The notes below the pieces were generated by a model. That model did no database searches. It was not told where the DNA came from and worked only from the letters and a program-made list of their open reading frames with translations. The position numbers were made by a program, and so were the translations under genes. From NCBI GenBank assembly GCA_946479285.1, contig CAMLFH010000004.1, positions 209,859-273,858 of the forward strand: 64,000 nt of DNA. Direction: 5' to 3'. This document shows, piece by piece, positions 1-8,251 of this stretch (within the stretch, counting starts at the first letter, position 1; each line of letters opens with the position of its first letter). Source of the DNA: an uncultured Flavobacteriales bacterium (GTDB lineage Bacteria; Bacteroidota; Bacteroidia; Flavobacteriales; Crocinitomicaceae).

Positions 1-900
1 GGCCGATAAATTAACCAGTGTTTGAGCAATCATGGGGCAGCCACCCATTCCGAAAAAGAAACCATTCAGCACATTTGCGCCGCCCTGCGCAATACTTTCC
101 CGATTCCCGTTTCCTTTGGTCTGCGTTATTTCATCTACTAAGTTCAGGGTCAACAATCCTTCTGTTAAGCCTACACCGGCCATAATTGCCGCGTAAGGTG
201 CAATAACCCACAAAGTATTCCATTCCATGGGAACCAACGGAATATGAAAAGGCGGCAACCCACCCTGGACGGATGCAATGTCACTCACCGTCTTTGTATC
301 AATGCCCATAAAATAAACCAATCCGAAAATGACTGCAATTGCGAGAAGTGATGCCGGAACTGCCTTCGTAATTTTCGGGATCAATAGGACCATTCCGATT
401 GTCAATACAACCAATCCGGCCATGATCCAAAGAGAGGAACCGGTCATCCATTCGGAGTTTTTTCCGGTTGTTTTGAACTGAGAAATCTGGGCCAGGAAAA
501 TAACGATTGCTAAGCCGTTTACAAAACCATACATCACCGATTGCGGGACCAGGCGGATGAATTTTGCCAGTTTGAAAAGCCCGACGAGGATCTGGAATAC
601 TCCCGCCAGTGCTACAGCAGCAAAAACGTATTCCAGTCCGTGAGACTGCATCAAAGCAATCAGCACAATGACCGTTGCACCGGCACCACCGGAAATCAAC
701 CCGGGACGACCACCAAAAACAGCTGTGAACAATCCCATGATAAAAGCGCCATACAATCCAACAAGTGGCGGAAAACCAGCCAATAAGGCAAAGGAAAGCG
801 ATTCCGGGATCATCGTCATGGCGACAGTTAATCCGGCAAGGATTTCTGTTTTGTAGTTTACCTCTTGTTTGAGGTCAAATAAATGGAGGTGTTTTTTCAT
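1..900 (-). CDS. SulP family anion permease, N-terminal part (cut by window edge)
   Basis: Inner-membrane anion transporter of the SulP family (sulfate or bicarbonate type). The frame is open from the ATG at 898-900 to the window edge, giving 300 codons. Residues 31-50 carry the family signature, seen here as PESLSFALLAG followed by FPPLVGLY, and the segment is a run of hydrophobic helices. Family members are usually 500-560 residues with a cytoplasmic STAS domain at the end, so the last helices and any STAS domain lie outside the window. Substrate cannot be told from this part. It is followed downstream of its start by the OmpA-like gene on the same strand, with about 90 bp between that gene's stop and this start. 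The family call is firm, the ion is not. Confidence 0.88.
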   Translation of the reverse strand, partial: MKKHLHLFDLKQEVNYKTEILAGLTVAMTMIPESLSFALLAGFPPLVGLYGAFIMGLFTAVFGGRPGLISGGAGATVIVLIALMQSHGLEYVFAAVALAGVFQILVGLFKLAKFIRLVPQSVMYGFVNGLAIVIFLAQISQFKTTGKNSEWMTGSSLWIMAGLVVLTIGMVLLIPKITKAVPASLLAIAVIFGLVYFMGIDTKTVSDIASVQGGLPPFHIPLVPMEWNTLWVIAPYAAIMAGVGLTEGLLTLNLVDEITQTKGNGNRESIAQGGANVLNGFFFGMGGCPMIAQTLVNLSA

Positions 901-990
901 GGAGACAGGCGCAAAGATAGTGATTCGGGATCGTTACCCAAACGTCTTTTTTAATCACATCCGTGCAGCCAGAAGCGTTGGTGAGAATCC

Positions 991-2241
991 TCACCCCTTC
1001 ACAGGCGCTTCACCCACCGGGTTCTCCAATTGTTTTTTGCGTTCCTCCGGAGTTATTTTCCGTGGTTTGCTTTTTCGGATTGTGCGTTTCTTTATGCTGT
1101 AAATACCGTTCTTGTCCTGTTTCAAAGAACTCAATTTAACGTTCAATCCGAAGTATTTGTCGGTTTTAGTTTTGCCTTTTACACTGATAAACGGCACTTC
1201 CTGCACTTCCGGGTCGTAAGCCAAAATGAGGTATTTGTTTCTTGTGTATGACTGACCGGGTAAAAGCCCATTGGTTTGTGGATAAACCGCAGAAACTTTT
1301 GTCAGTTCAAAGCGCCTGGATTTCAGTTTCACTCTTATGGGCGTGGAATGCGGCATTTTACAGTCAAAATTTTTGCAGGAGCCGCACAAGCTGGGCAGAT
1401 AAATAACAAAGTACTTGATGTTATTGTGTTCCTCCATGGTGAAATTGGAAGGAACTAATTTCCAAACAGTCCTTCCCGAAATACTGTCGAAAACAGCATC
1501 GTACAAAAATGCCTGCGAGGCTTGACAAGCTGCCTTGCCGTTTGCCGGAATATATACTTTCACTGGTTTACCGGGATTACAATTCGTGGTTCGGCCTGAA
1601 GGTCTTGTGCAAAACATGAGGTTTGAGGTCAACAATTCCTGGTTATTTGTCAACGTAGTGAAATTCGAATATTCCATTTGAGCAGTATTGGTAATCACAT
1701 TTATATCTACCGTGTTTCCAGGTTTATCACCGGGCAGTTGATAGGTTTGTATGTTGTAATCCACAACAATTGCATCAATGGGCGGCCAACCTCCCTCTTT
1801 TTCAACAAGGGGTTCTTCTTTTGGAATAGTTGGGGAAATGACCTGAATGGTAACTTTTATTTCAACTCTCCGGTTTTGTGCCTGCCCGGTTTTCGATTCA
1901 TTACTTTTTACAGGCTGTACTTCTCCGAATTGGCTGATTGCTATTTTTTCGAAGGGAATATTTTTCGTGACAAACCGATTTTGGACCGCAACTACCCGGT
2001 TTTTAGATAATTCATCGTTGTACTCGTTGGTGCCGATATTATCCGTGTGTCCAAACAGTTGAATAGAATACTCCCCGCGGTTTTTTAATCGTTCGGAGAT
2101 GCTGTCGATTATTTCGCAGCTGTGCTGGTCCAGTTGATAGCTGTCTGAGCGGAAATAAACCACTTGGCTCATGGATTCCTGTGCAGAAGAAAAAAAGGAC
2201 AAAACCCAAAGGGTTATTGAAAGATGGAAGCGAAGTGTCAT
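991..2241 (-). CDS. OmpA-like domain envelope protein
   Basis: Secreted or outer-membrane-associated protein expected to bind peptidoglycan through an OmpA-like domain. I start it at the ATG 2239-2241 because a clean signal peptide follows directly (MTLRFHLSITLWVLSFFSSA); an upstream in-frame ATG at 2283 would put a polar stretch in front. The OmpA-like fold occupies roughly residues 20-130 and shows the family motif LFGHTDNIGTNEYND and the later conserved NRRVEI. The remaining 280 residues match nothing I recognise; they contain several Cys residues, including CGSCKNFDC. Having the peptidoglycan-binding domain at the N-terminus with an unknown C-terminal part is unusual, since OmpA domains are mostly C-terminal. 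Gene length is 416 residues from the chosen start. Confidence 0.8.
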   Translation of the reverse strand: MTLRFHLSITLWVLSFFSSAQESMSQVVYFRSDSYQLDQHSCEIIDSISERLKNRGEYSIQLFGHTDNIGTNEYNDELSKNRVVAVQNRFVTKNIPFEKIAISQFGEVQPVKSNESKTGQAQNRRVEIKVTIQVISPTIPKEEPLVEKEGGWPPIDAIVVDYNIQTYQLPGDKPGNTVDINVITNTAQMEYSNFTTLTNNQELLTSNLMFCTRPSGRTTNCNPGKPVKVYIPANGKAACQASQAFLYDAVFDSISGRTVWKLVPSNFTMEEHNNIKYFVIYLPSLCGSCKNFDCKMPHSTPIRVKLKSRRFELTKVSAVYPQTNGLLPGQSYTRNKYLILAYDPEVQEVPFISVKGKTKTDKYFGLNVKLSSLKQDKNGIYSIKKRTIRKSKPRKITPEERKKQLENPVGEAPVKG

Positions 2242-2426
2242 ATGTTTAAATGTCTGATGATTCTTATACTGATGTCTGATCATTCTAAAAGTAAACAGCA
2301 GGAAAAAAGAATTCCGGGAAATAAGCTGATTGCAATATCCTCCCCCTTGTCCCCCTCCTGCTCCTACGCTGTAGCTTCAGCGCAAGCATAAAGGGGGAAT
2401 TGGGAATCCTCTCCCTAGAGAACGAA

Positions 2427-2456
2427 AACAAAAAAGCCCGACATTTCTGCCGGACT
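2427..2456 (-). terminator. Intrinsic terminator of the NAD salvage operon
   Basis: On the minus strand an 8-bp stem (AGTCCGGC / GTCGGGCT, two G-U pairs, 6-nt loop, 2435-2456) is followed by a T-rich run. It lies about 20 bp after the nadV stop codon, at the end of the seven-gene operon. Confidence 0.75.
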
Positions 2457-2477
2457 TACATTCTTATTTTATGCTAT

Positions 2478-3974
2478 TTAAAGAACAGCTCCCGAAGTAA
2501 CTCCTATTTCTTCATTTATCCTTTCCCGAATTTCATTCAAAGACTGCTCGTTTACGATTTTTCCATCTTCGAATACCGTTTGAAGCAACCCTTCTTTTTC
2601 CTCTTCCCAGGTACATTCGTCTTTTAACACCAGTACACCGTTTTCTCTCGTAACGCGCAAAAGTCCTTTGGCTGACTTCTTGGTTCCATCGTCTGTTTTG
2701 GGGTCTTTGAAAATGTTGCGTGCTTCGCCGTTCACTTCTCCGTAAGTGGCTTTCATGGCAAATCCGTAGGTGTCGCGGGTTACGTATTCGTAAGTGAAAG
2801 AACCGATTCCCAATACCACGTTGAAAGAACAGAATCCTTTTTCCTTCAATCCGGAAAGGATTGCTTCCTGGCGCTGTAAGGTAATGCTGTCTCCGTAAAT
2901 CAATCCGATGTGAGAATCGAGTAATTTGTAGCCTTTGTCGGTGGTTGTTCCGCCAAATACTTCCCACATACATTCAATCGCACCTTTGTATTCCGGGCTT
3001 CCGGGAGCAGCGTCTTTGTCTCCGACAATGATTTTCACCGGATCACCGCTGTCAGGGCGAATGACTACTTTTCCGTCGCGGGCCAAGATCTGCGCTTTCA
3101 ACTTTGGAAGGTATTCGGTAATTACCTGCCAGAAATCCCAGGTATCTGAAACGATGGAAACAATTCCCGCAGGATACAACTCAGAGATCAAACGCTCAAA
3201 TGTCCCGATTTCATTGTCTTTCGTTCCCATACACATCACGGAATGCTCGGTAGCCGGCACACTTCCTCCAACCATTTCTTTGTCGGAATCCGCTTGGTAA
3301 TACTGTTCGTGGAAATCAATTGCCGGCACGCTGTCTGTTCCGTAGAAAGACAATAAATGTCCGGCCGCACTGATGCAGGCATCTTCCACTCCGCTCATTC
3401 CGCGGAAGCTAAAGTCGTGCCCCTGCCAGTAAACGAAATCCAACCCTGTTTCTCCAACTGTTTCCTGGGCATACTTTTCGAAAACCTGGCGGTAACGCAA
3501 CGCGGTAGTTGCACTCGTACAAGGTTTCCAAAGAATGGCAGACATCAATGATTCCAGGTAGTTTGTCAACCAGAAAAATTCGGGATGCGTATTGTAAACG
3601 GTAACCACCGGGATTTTTGTTGGAACAACGGATCCTTCCGGCAGTCCTTTCACTACCAGGGGAAGATAACCCAAATCATGCAATGCGGCAATGTGCTCTA
3701 CTCCTACGCTGTCTTTTCCCAAAGCATTGTCCATTCTACGGCGGTATTCAGCCACCACTTCTGCTTTCGGGCGCTTAAAGAACCCTTCATTCCACTGATT
3801 CACCAGGTATTCTTTCACGAAATACTGCAACCCGAAGAAAACAAGGGAATGATCTCCGCCTTCGCGTGCTTTGCGTGGTGTGAAATTGGAATAAACCAAC
3901 TCGGTCCCTTCCGGATATTGTCTGCGGTGATCTGCTTTGTAAAAGTCGATGAGTGTTAATGGATTTGTTTTCAT
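2478..3974 (-). CDS. nadV: Nicotinamide phosphoribosyltransferase (NAMPT/NadV)
   Basis: Cytoplasmic enzyme that joins nicotinamide and PRPP into nicotinamide mononucleotide, the key step of NAD salvage from nicotinamide. At 498 residues it has the size of the family (about 460-500). Landmarks visible: N-terminal LIDFYKADHRRQYP, YGTDSVPAID at 211-220, the phospho-accepting histidine H244 in VPATEHSV, and the phosphoribosyl-binding loop RPDSGDP at 306-312. It is the last gene of the operon, 22 bp after the phosphoesterase, and is followed by a terminator. The Prs encoded in the same operon would supply its PRPP, and KptA and other ADP-ribosyl reactions would supply nicotinamide. Regulation is probably by the NrtR-type repressor encoded first in the operon. 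Confidence 0.95.
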   Translation of the reverse strand: MKTNPLTLIDFYKADHRRQYPEGTELVYSNFTPRKAREGGDHSLVFFGLQYFVKEYLVNQWNEGFFKRPKAEVVAEYRRRMDNALGKDSVGVEHIAALHDLGYLPLVVKGLPEGSVVPTKIPVVTVYNTHPEFFWLTNYLESLMSAILWKPCTSATTALRYRQVFEKYAQETVGETGLDFVYWQGHDFSFRGMSGVEDACISAAGHLLSFYGTDSVPAIDFHEQYYQADSDKEMVGGSVPATEHSVMCMGTKDNEIGTFERLISELYPAGIVSIVSDTWDFWQVITEYLPKLKAQILARDGKVVIRPDSGDPVKIIVGDKDAAPGSPEYKGAIECMWEVFGGTTTDKGYKLLDSHIGLIYGDSITLQRQEAILSGLKEKGFCSFNVVLGIGSFTYEYVTRDTYGFAMKATYGEVNGEARNIFKDPKTDDGTKKSAKGLLRVTRENGVLVLKDECTWEEEKEGLLQTVFEDGKIVNEQSLNEIRERINEEIGVTSGAVL

Positions 3975-3996
3975 ATGGATTGATTTTTAATGTGTT

Positions 3997-4731
3997 TTAG
4001 TTTAAATTTCTCCCTTTTTCATTGGGATATAATTCCCTTACCGGATCGCTCTGCCAGGTTTCTCCGCTTTGGATGTCCATGGCTGAAAGTTTTCCGTAAA
4101 ATGCGGCTCCTGTGTCCAGGTTCCATAAATTTGCTACGTTTATCGGTTTGTCTTTGCCGTAATCGATCGTTGGCGTATGACCGATAAAAATACGCTTAAA
4201 GAGTTTTAGTCGTTTGGGATAATGCTCAGAATCTTTTGGAATGTTTGGATCGAGTGCCAATACCATTTCCCACAAGGTCCTGTCCCAGTAGTAATTTGTC
4301 TGATAGTGCTCTTTAGACGGTCCGTGCATGGAAGAAAATCCGGCGTGAATGAACAGGTTATTTTCTTCGTCTACGTGATAACTCCGCATCTCCCGGAAAA
4401 ATTCCAAATGAGTTTCGCGTTCCTCCGGGCTGCTGTCTGCATAACTTTCAACCGTACTTTTTCCGCCATGCTGCAGCCAGATCTCATTTTTATTTCCGCT
4501 ATCCAGCCACTCTTCGCACCACGCATCGTGGTTTCCGCGGATAAAGATGCAATCATTGGTTTTACCCAGTTCAACCAGGCGGCTGATAACTTTCATGGAA
4601 CCGCTCCAGCCATCTACATAATCTCCCAGGAAAATGAGCTGATCTTCCGGATTGATACGGGCGCGTTCCAAGACCTGCTCCAAAGCAAGCTCAGCCCCGT
4701 GAATATCTCCTATAACTAATGTTCGTTTCAT
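3997..4731 (-). CDS. PPP-family metallophosphoesterase in the NAD operon
   Basis: Soluble dinuclear-metal phosphoesterase of the calcineurin/PPP superfamily. The three metal-binding blocks are present: GDIHG at 8-12, GDYVDGW at 36-42 (family GDxVDRG) and RGNHDAW at 65-71, with later histidines in HAGFS and IGHTP. At 244 residues it matches bacterial Ser/Thr phosphatase or symmetrical Ap4A hydrolase-like members. Its substrate is unknown. The position between kptA and nadV suggests a phosphate-bearing product of NAD or RNA metabolism, such as ADP-ribose phosphates or an RNA-end phosphate, but this is inference from context only. The gap to kptA is 30 bp and to nadV 22 bp, consistent with one transcript. 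Confidence 0.85.
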   Translation of the reverse strand: MKRTLVIGDIHGAELALEQVLERARINPEDQLIFLGDYVDGWSGSMKVISRLVELGKTNDCIFIRGNHDAWCEEWLDSGNKNEIWLQHGGKSTVESYADSSPEERETHLEFFREMRSYHVDEENNLFIHAGFSSMHGPSKEHYQTNYYWDRTLWEMVLALDPNIPKDSEHYPKRLKLFKRIFIGHTPTIDYGKDKPINVANLWNLDTGAAFYGKLSAMDIQSGETWQSDPVRELYPNEKGRNLN

Positions 4732-4761
4732 ACTGCTTTTTTGTACATAATATCTGTTCCA

Positions 4762-5298
4762 TCACATGGTCTCTATAAATTGAACCGGTACTGCATCGCA
4801 AAGCCAAACTCCGTTTTCGGATAAATAGAAAGCATGTCCTGCTGCGGCCATTTCACCGGAACGTACCGTCAAAATAACCGGTTTCCCGCGACGGCTCCCT
4901 ACTTTAGCTGCGGTTTCCAAATCTCTACTCAGGTGCACATGCAAACGGGATCCTTTTTTTAATCCTTCTGCGCGAATTCCATCCAGGAATTTGTCCACTG
5001 TGCCGTGGTATAAAAATTCAGGCGGTGTTTGCGGTTTCAATTGAACATCTACCTGGACAGAATGTCCCTGGTTCGCCCTGATTTTGGTAAGGTCTTCACT
5101 AAATGCAAATCGCTGTTTATCACTGGTGATGACAAGTTGTTCCAGCCGGTCAAAATCAAATTCAGCGGATCTTTCTTTTACTTTCGCAATCAGGGTATCG
5201 ACATTTGTCCACCCGTTCTGGTCCAGCTCAATGTTCAGAGCTTCCGGTTGGTGTCTCAAAACCAAACTCAGCAGCTTGCTAATGTCTTTATCTTTCAT
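4762..5298 (-). CDS. kptA: RNA 2'-phosphotransferase KptA/Tpt1
   Basis: Transfers an internal RNA 2'-phosphate to NAD+, releasing nicotinamide and ADP-ribose 1'',2''-cyclic phosphate. I use the ATG at 5296-5298, giving 178 residues, because the family N-terminus starts there (MKDKDISKLLSLVLRHQPE); a longer in-frame start at 5424 would add 42 residues that lie inside the preceding gene. Conserved blocks: LSLVLRHQPE, GWTNVDTL, FLYHGT and HVHLSRD, the last two belonging to the NAD-binding half. It overlaps the end of the PARG-like gene by 11 bp, implying coupled translation. Its release of nicotinamide links it to nadV in the same operon. Bacterial KptA substrates are not well defined, since most bacteria lack tRNA splicing that makes 2'-phosphates. 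Confidence 0.93.
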   Translation of the reverse strand: MKDKDISKLLSLVLRHQPEALNIELDQNGWTNVDTLIAKVKERSAEFDFDRLEQLVITSDKQRFAFSEDLTKIRANQGHSVQVDVQLKPQTPPEFLYHGTVDKFLDGIRAEGLKKGSRLHVHLSRDLETAAKVGSRRGKPVILTVRSGEMAAAGHAFYLSENGVWLCDAVPVQFIETM

Positions 5299-6130
5299 GA
5301 CTTTCTTTTTGTAATTCAAATTTCTGACTAAATGCACGATAGCAATCCTGAGACTTTGAGCGGTCGTAAACTGCAAAAACAATCTTCTTGAAACATCCCT
5401 GATATTCTCCTGTGAGCAATTCATGGAAATAGGCAGCTACTTCTGCAGGTTCATTCCGAAATACCCCGCATCCCCACGCCCCGAGTATCAAACATTCAAC
5501 TTCTTGGCTTGCGGCAAGACGGAGCATTTTTTCAATTCTGCTTCTGAAAGTAAATTCGAGCTCTCTAATCTGATCCGGACAATGATTTTGGATCATAGCC
5601 CCCTTGTTTGGAGCTGGTGCTGTCAGAACATCTGCGATAATGGGCTCTTTCAAAAGTTTCCCTTCGTCATTCATCCAAAACACAACCTCAGGGCTATACA
5701 TCATATAATCTGAATACAAATAAGTTGATCTACCACGATTGTATTTATACATTGTTTCATCTTTGACAAGAGATGCATAGAGACTTGATGAACGTGCCAG
5801 ACTTTCCTCTTGAGCAGAAGCTCCGCCTAAAAATCCACCCCCAGGATTCTTTGCCGAAGCGAAATTCAAGACGCATATTTTGTTGTGATTATTATTTTCA
5901 CTTAATAATGCTTCAATGGTAGTTGCATTCAGGAAAGTAACTTCCGTTGAATACTCAGGACATTGTCCCGGCTGAAGCTGATCAAACTCATCCGGTGCGA
6001 CTGTAAATGTCCGATCAACACTTTTTTCAATCAGTTGACTAACAATCCTATTTTCCTCAAAAAAATGATAGCTTCCCTCCCTGATGATCTTCAGGGTTCT
6101 TTCAGCTATCGTTTTATTATTTTCTTTCAT
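5288..6130 (-). CDS. PARG-like ADP-ribose hydrolase (TIGR02452/DUF2263 family)
   Basis: Macrodomain-type protein of the bacterial PARG-like family, expected to cleave ADP-ribose from a protein, polymer or nucleic acid. The start at 6128-6130 (MKENNKTIAERTL) gives 280 residues and an ATGA overlap with the stop of the NADAR gene; the open frame continues upstream to 6196 but only inside that gene. The catalytic PARG signature is intact: NPGGGFLGGASAQEES, with GGG at about 97-99 and the two catalytic glutamates in QEE at about 107-109. A conserved WGCGVFRNEP block follows near residue 215. Neighbours are NADAR before it and kptA after it, all tightly coupled. The target of this family member is not known. 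Confidence 0.9.
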   Translation of the reverse strand: MKENNKTIAERTLKIIREGSYHFFEENRIVSQLIEKSVDRTFTVAPDEFDQLQPGQCPEYSTEVTFLNATTIEALLSENNNHNKICVLNFASAKNPGGGFLGGASAQEESLARSSSLYASLVKDETMYKYNRGRSTYLYSDYMMYSPEVVFWMNDEGKLLKEPIIADVLTAPAPNKGAMIQNHCPDQIRELEFTFRSRIEKMLRLAASQEVECLILGAWGCGVFRNEPAEVAAYFHELLTGEYQGCFKKIVFAVYDRSKSQDCYRAFSQKFELQKESHER

Positions 6131-6669
6131 AATAATGTTTTTAATTGATCTCGTACTTCCATAAGTGCAAAACCCAATAAATTTTCTCCACGCCATAATT
6201 CAGGATTATAAGCGTTCGGATGATCTTCTTTCAGTCCTATTCCCCAAATGGTATCAACAGGGCTGGCTTCCACAAGTATTTTGTTTTTGGTTTGAAGAAG
6301 AAAGTGTTTTAATTCTTGGTTCTGGGAGAATTTAAGGTAATTTCCCTTGCATACAAATTCAAATTTGTTTTGATCCCAAATTTGAGCATCAAAATGCTGA
6401 ATTTGTCTACCTAAATCCTTCACATCCTTGGGAGAATCCTTAGTTAGGATCCGACTTAAAGTCACTTCATCACCGAATAATTTTGCTTTCTGAACCATCA
6501 TGTAATGCTCTGCAGTCTTATATGTGATCCCGTTTTCTGAAAAGGAAGATGGCCACCATTGACTCAAGCAGGTCTTTATAATAGATCCATCCCGGCTTGC
6601 TTGATGTCCCCAAAAGAAAAGGAATTCTCTTGAAGATTCTGCTAAAATGCTTCCCTTAGTGTAATTCAT
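6127..6669 (-). CDS. NADAR domain protein (YbiA-like, DUF1768)
   Basis: Small soluble protein of the NADAR family. Family members hydrolyse N-glycosidic bonds of ADP-ribosylated guanine or related compounds; YbiA acts on riboflavin intermediates. I choose the start at 6667-6669 (MNYTKGSIL), giving 180 residues and leaving one base after the prs stop; an upstream ATG at 6717 lies inside prs. Family blocks seen in order: FLFFWGH near the N-terminus, AEHYMMVQKAKLFGD, WGIGL and NLLGFALMEVRD at the C-terminus. The stop overlaps the next gene as ATGA. Being placed between prs and a PARG-like hydrolase in an NrtR-controlled operon favours an ADP-ribose role over riboflavin metabolism. Confidence 0.92.
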   Translation of the reverse strand: MNYTKGSILAESSREFLFFWGHQASRDGSIIKTCLSQWWPSSFSENGITYKTAEHYMMVQKAKLFGDEVTLSRILTKDSPKDVKDLGRQIQHFDAQIWDQNKFEFVCKGNYLKFSQNQELKHFLLQTKNKILVEASPVDTIWGIGLKEDHPNAYNPELWRGENLLGFALMEVRDQLKTLL

Positions 6670-6670
6670 T

Positions 6671-7489
6671 TCAAAAGAGATTATAAGATTTGTAGAAGTT
6701 GCCTTGTTCAAGATCACTGATGGAATTAGAACTGCAAACGTTTTTGTAACCGGCTTCCTGCAAACGCTCTACTGCGTTGTGGCTGAAAACTCCGTGTGAT
6801 GCGATGAAATACAAATCGCCGGCGCCTTTTGCCTTCAAGGCTGCTGCCAATTCAATGAAGGTTCGCCCGCCATCGCAGATATCGTCTACCACCAAACAAG
6901 GTTTTCCGCCCAAATCGGCTGTATTCACATCGCTTCTCACAATTTGCCCGGTTGCCAGGTCACGCACCTTGATCCCGGTAGCAATTTCACCTTTGTAGCC
7001 GATCTTTGAAGCCAGTTTGTCTACTTTCTTGTAGGCTCCCAAATCGGGTGAAACCAAAACGAAATCCGTCAATTGAAGTTCTTTCAGGAAATGGCTGACC
7101 ATGTCATAATTTGGAATGACCTCGCAATTATTGATCAAAGCCGGAGTTACATCGCTGTGCGGGTCGAAAACAATCACTTTATCGAGTTTGAGATTGTTCA
7201 GCAAATCCGCAAACACACGGATAGACAAAGCTTCTCCGGGAACCATAACACGGTCTTGTCGGGCATAAGGAACATAAGGAACGAGCGCTTCAATGTGTTT
7301 GACATTCATTCTGCGAAGTGCGTCTACTGCAAGAATGAGGTTCATCAGGTCGTCGGAAGAATTCAGTCTCGTATTCAGTCGAACTTCTTTTTCCCCGTTC
7401 AGTTCAGAAAAACGAACATTGCATTCGCCCCCTGCAAATTTGCGCAGTTCAACGTTTTCGTTTGTGTCTAAAAGAGAGATTGTTTTCAT
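6671..7489 (-). CDS. prs: Ribose-phosphate pyrophosphokinase-like protein (PRPP synthetase)
   Basis: Makes PRPP from ribose 5-phosphate and ATP. At 272 residues it is shorter than the housekeeping enzyme (about 310-320) and looks like a second, pathway-dedicated copy. Landmarks: PYVPYARQDRVMVPGEALS, DPHSDVTPALI near residue 125, and the PRPP-binding loop LVVDDICDGGRTF near residue 210. The active-site flexible loop region is compressed compared with the canonical enzyme, so activity should not be assumed without comparison. The gene is 19 bp after the regulator and one base before the NADAR gene. It most plausibly feeds PRPP to the nicotinamide phosphoribosyltransferase at the end of the operon, and may recycle ribose 5-phosphate derived from ADP-ribose. 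Confidence 0.88.
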   Translation of the reverse strand: MKTISLLDTNENVELRKFAGGECNVRFSELNGEKEVRLNTRLNSSDDLMNLILAVDALRRMNVKHIEALVPYVPYARQDRVMVPGEALSIRVFADLLNNLKLDKVIVFDPHSDVTPALINNCEVIPNYDMVSHFLKELQLTDFVLVSPDLGAYKKVDKLASKIGYKGEIATGIKVRDLATGQIVRSDVNTADLGGKPCLVVDDICDGGRTFIELAAALKAKGAGDLYFIASHGVFSHNAVERLQEAGYKNVCSSNSISDLEQGNFYKSYNLF

Positions 7490-7508
7490 AGGTTCTGTAT
7501 TTTAATTT

Positions 7509-8195
7509 TTAAAGTTCAAAGTGAAATCCTTCACGGGTTAATGTTTCATAGGCTTGTTTATCGAAACGGTAGAGCACTGCCGCTTTGCGCGGGACATTGG
7601 TTTCCTTTTCTCCCGATTCTTTCAAAACGCCCATGGCCAATACTTTTTTGCGGAAATTGCGCTTGTCGATCTCCATTCCTAAAATGGATTCGCACACCGC
7701 CTGCAATTGAGAAAGTGTGAATTTCTCATCCAATAATTCAAAACCGATTGGCTGGTAGGAAACCTTTCCTTTCAAACGCTGAACTGCCAGGCTTACAATT
7801 TCTGCATGATCAAAAGCCAATGCCGGCAATTCAGACAATCCGAACCATTCAGCCTGCAAAGTATCTCTACCTGCAATCAATTCATAAGATTGTTTATTCA
7901 CCAATGCATAATATGCCACTGAAACAATCCGTTCACGCGGGTCGCGATCAGTAGTACTGAATGTGTATAATTGCTCAATAAACAGGTTGTCGATCCCGGT
8001 TTTTTCAAGGAGAATTCTTCGGGCGCATTCTTCCGTTGTTTCTTGCGGGAAGACAAATCCGCCCGGCAATGCCCACTTATTTTTGAATGGCTCCTTCTCT
8101 CTTTCGGTAAGAAGAACTTTCAATTCACCGCTGTCAAAGCCCAGGATTACGCAATCTGTAGCAAGTGCAATTGGTTTATGAAGTTGTTGGACCAT
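7509..8195 (-). CDS. nrtR: NrtR-type Nudix-related transcriptional regulator
   Basis: Predicted repressor of NAD metabolism: a Nudix-fold sensor domain (residues 1-140) followed by a winged-helix DNA-binding domain (about 150-228, with LDEKFTLSQLQAV and RNFRKKVLAMGVL). The Nudix box at 46-68 keeps G46, E52, R60, E64 and G67, but the catalytic RE..EE positions are changed to R60-I61 and E64-K65. This suggests loss of hydrolase activity and retention of ligand binding. Known NrtR proteins bind ADP-ribose and release DNA. It is the first gene of the operon, and its own promoter carries two GTGT-N7-ACAC palindromes, so autoregulation is likely. A general NUDIX-wHTH regulator of another sugar-phosphate pathway is possible but the gene set argues for NAD. 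Confidence 0.9.
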   Translation of the reverse strand: MVQQLHKPIALATDCVILGFDSGELKVLLTEREKEPFKNKWALPGGFVFPQETTEECARRILLEKTGIDNLFIEQLYTFSTTDRDPRERIVSVAYYALVNKQSYELIAGRDTLQAEWFGLSELPALAFDHAEIVSLAVQRLKGKVSYQPIGFELLDEKFTLSQLQAVCESILGMEIDKRNFRKKVLAMGVLKESGEKETNVPRKAAVLYRFDKQAYETLTREGFHFEL

Positions 8196-8198
8196 GTC

Positions 8199-8219
8199 TT
8201 AGTGTTTATTTTACACAAA
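8199..8219. promoter_or_regulatory. Operator-like palindrome 1 (probable NrtR box)
   Basis: A 21-bp inverted repeat: TTAGTGT, 7-bp AT-rich spacer, ACACAAA (one mismatch in the arms). It begins 4 bp upstream of the nrtR start codon and overlaps the last four bases of the -7 element and the expected transcription start, a classic repression position. The GT-N7-AC core fits what I recall of NrtR sites. Confidence 0.7.
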
Positions 8220-8244
8220 GATAGAAATAGAATTGAATCAACAA
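8216..8244 (-). promoter_or_regulatory. Promoter of the NAD operon (Bacteroidota type)
   Basis: Minus-strand -33 element TTG (8244-8242), an 18-bp spacer, and a perfect -7 element TATCTTTG (8223-8216) matching TAnnTTTG. It lies about 21 bp upstream of the nrtR start, so transcription would start inside palindrome 1. Confidence 0.75.
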
Positions 8245-8251
8245 TGAATCT

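Noticed and set aside
2341..2400. C-rich stretch and GCTGTAGCTTCAGCG near the OmpA-like gene as a regulatory site
   Set aside because: Only weak inverted symmetry, no T run and no repeated copy in the window.
4762..5424. Longer start for kptA at 5424
   Set aside because: The extra 42 residues lie inside the PARG-like gene in another frame and do not resemble KptA N-termini; the ATG at 5298 opens directly with the family sequence.
5288..6196. Longer start for the PARG-like gene at 6196
   Set aside because: The extra residues overlap the NADAR gene; the ATG at 6130 gives the typical ATGA coupling.
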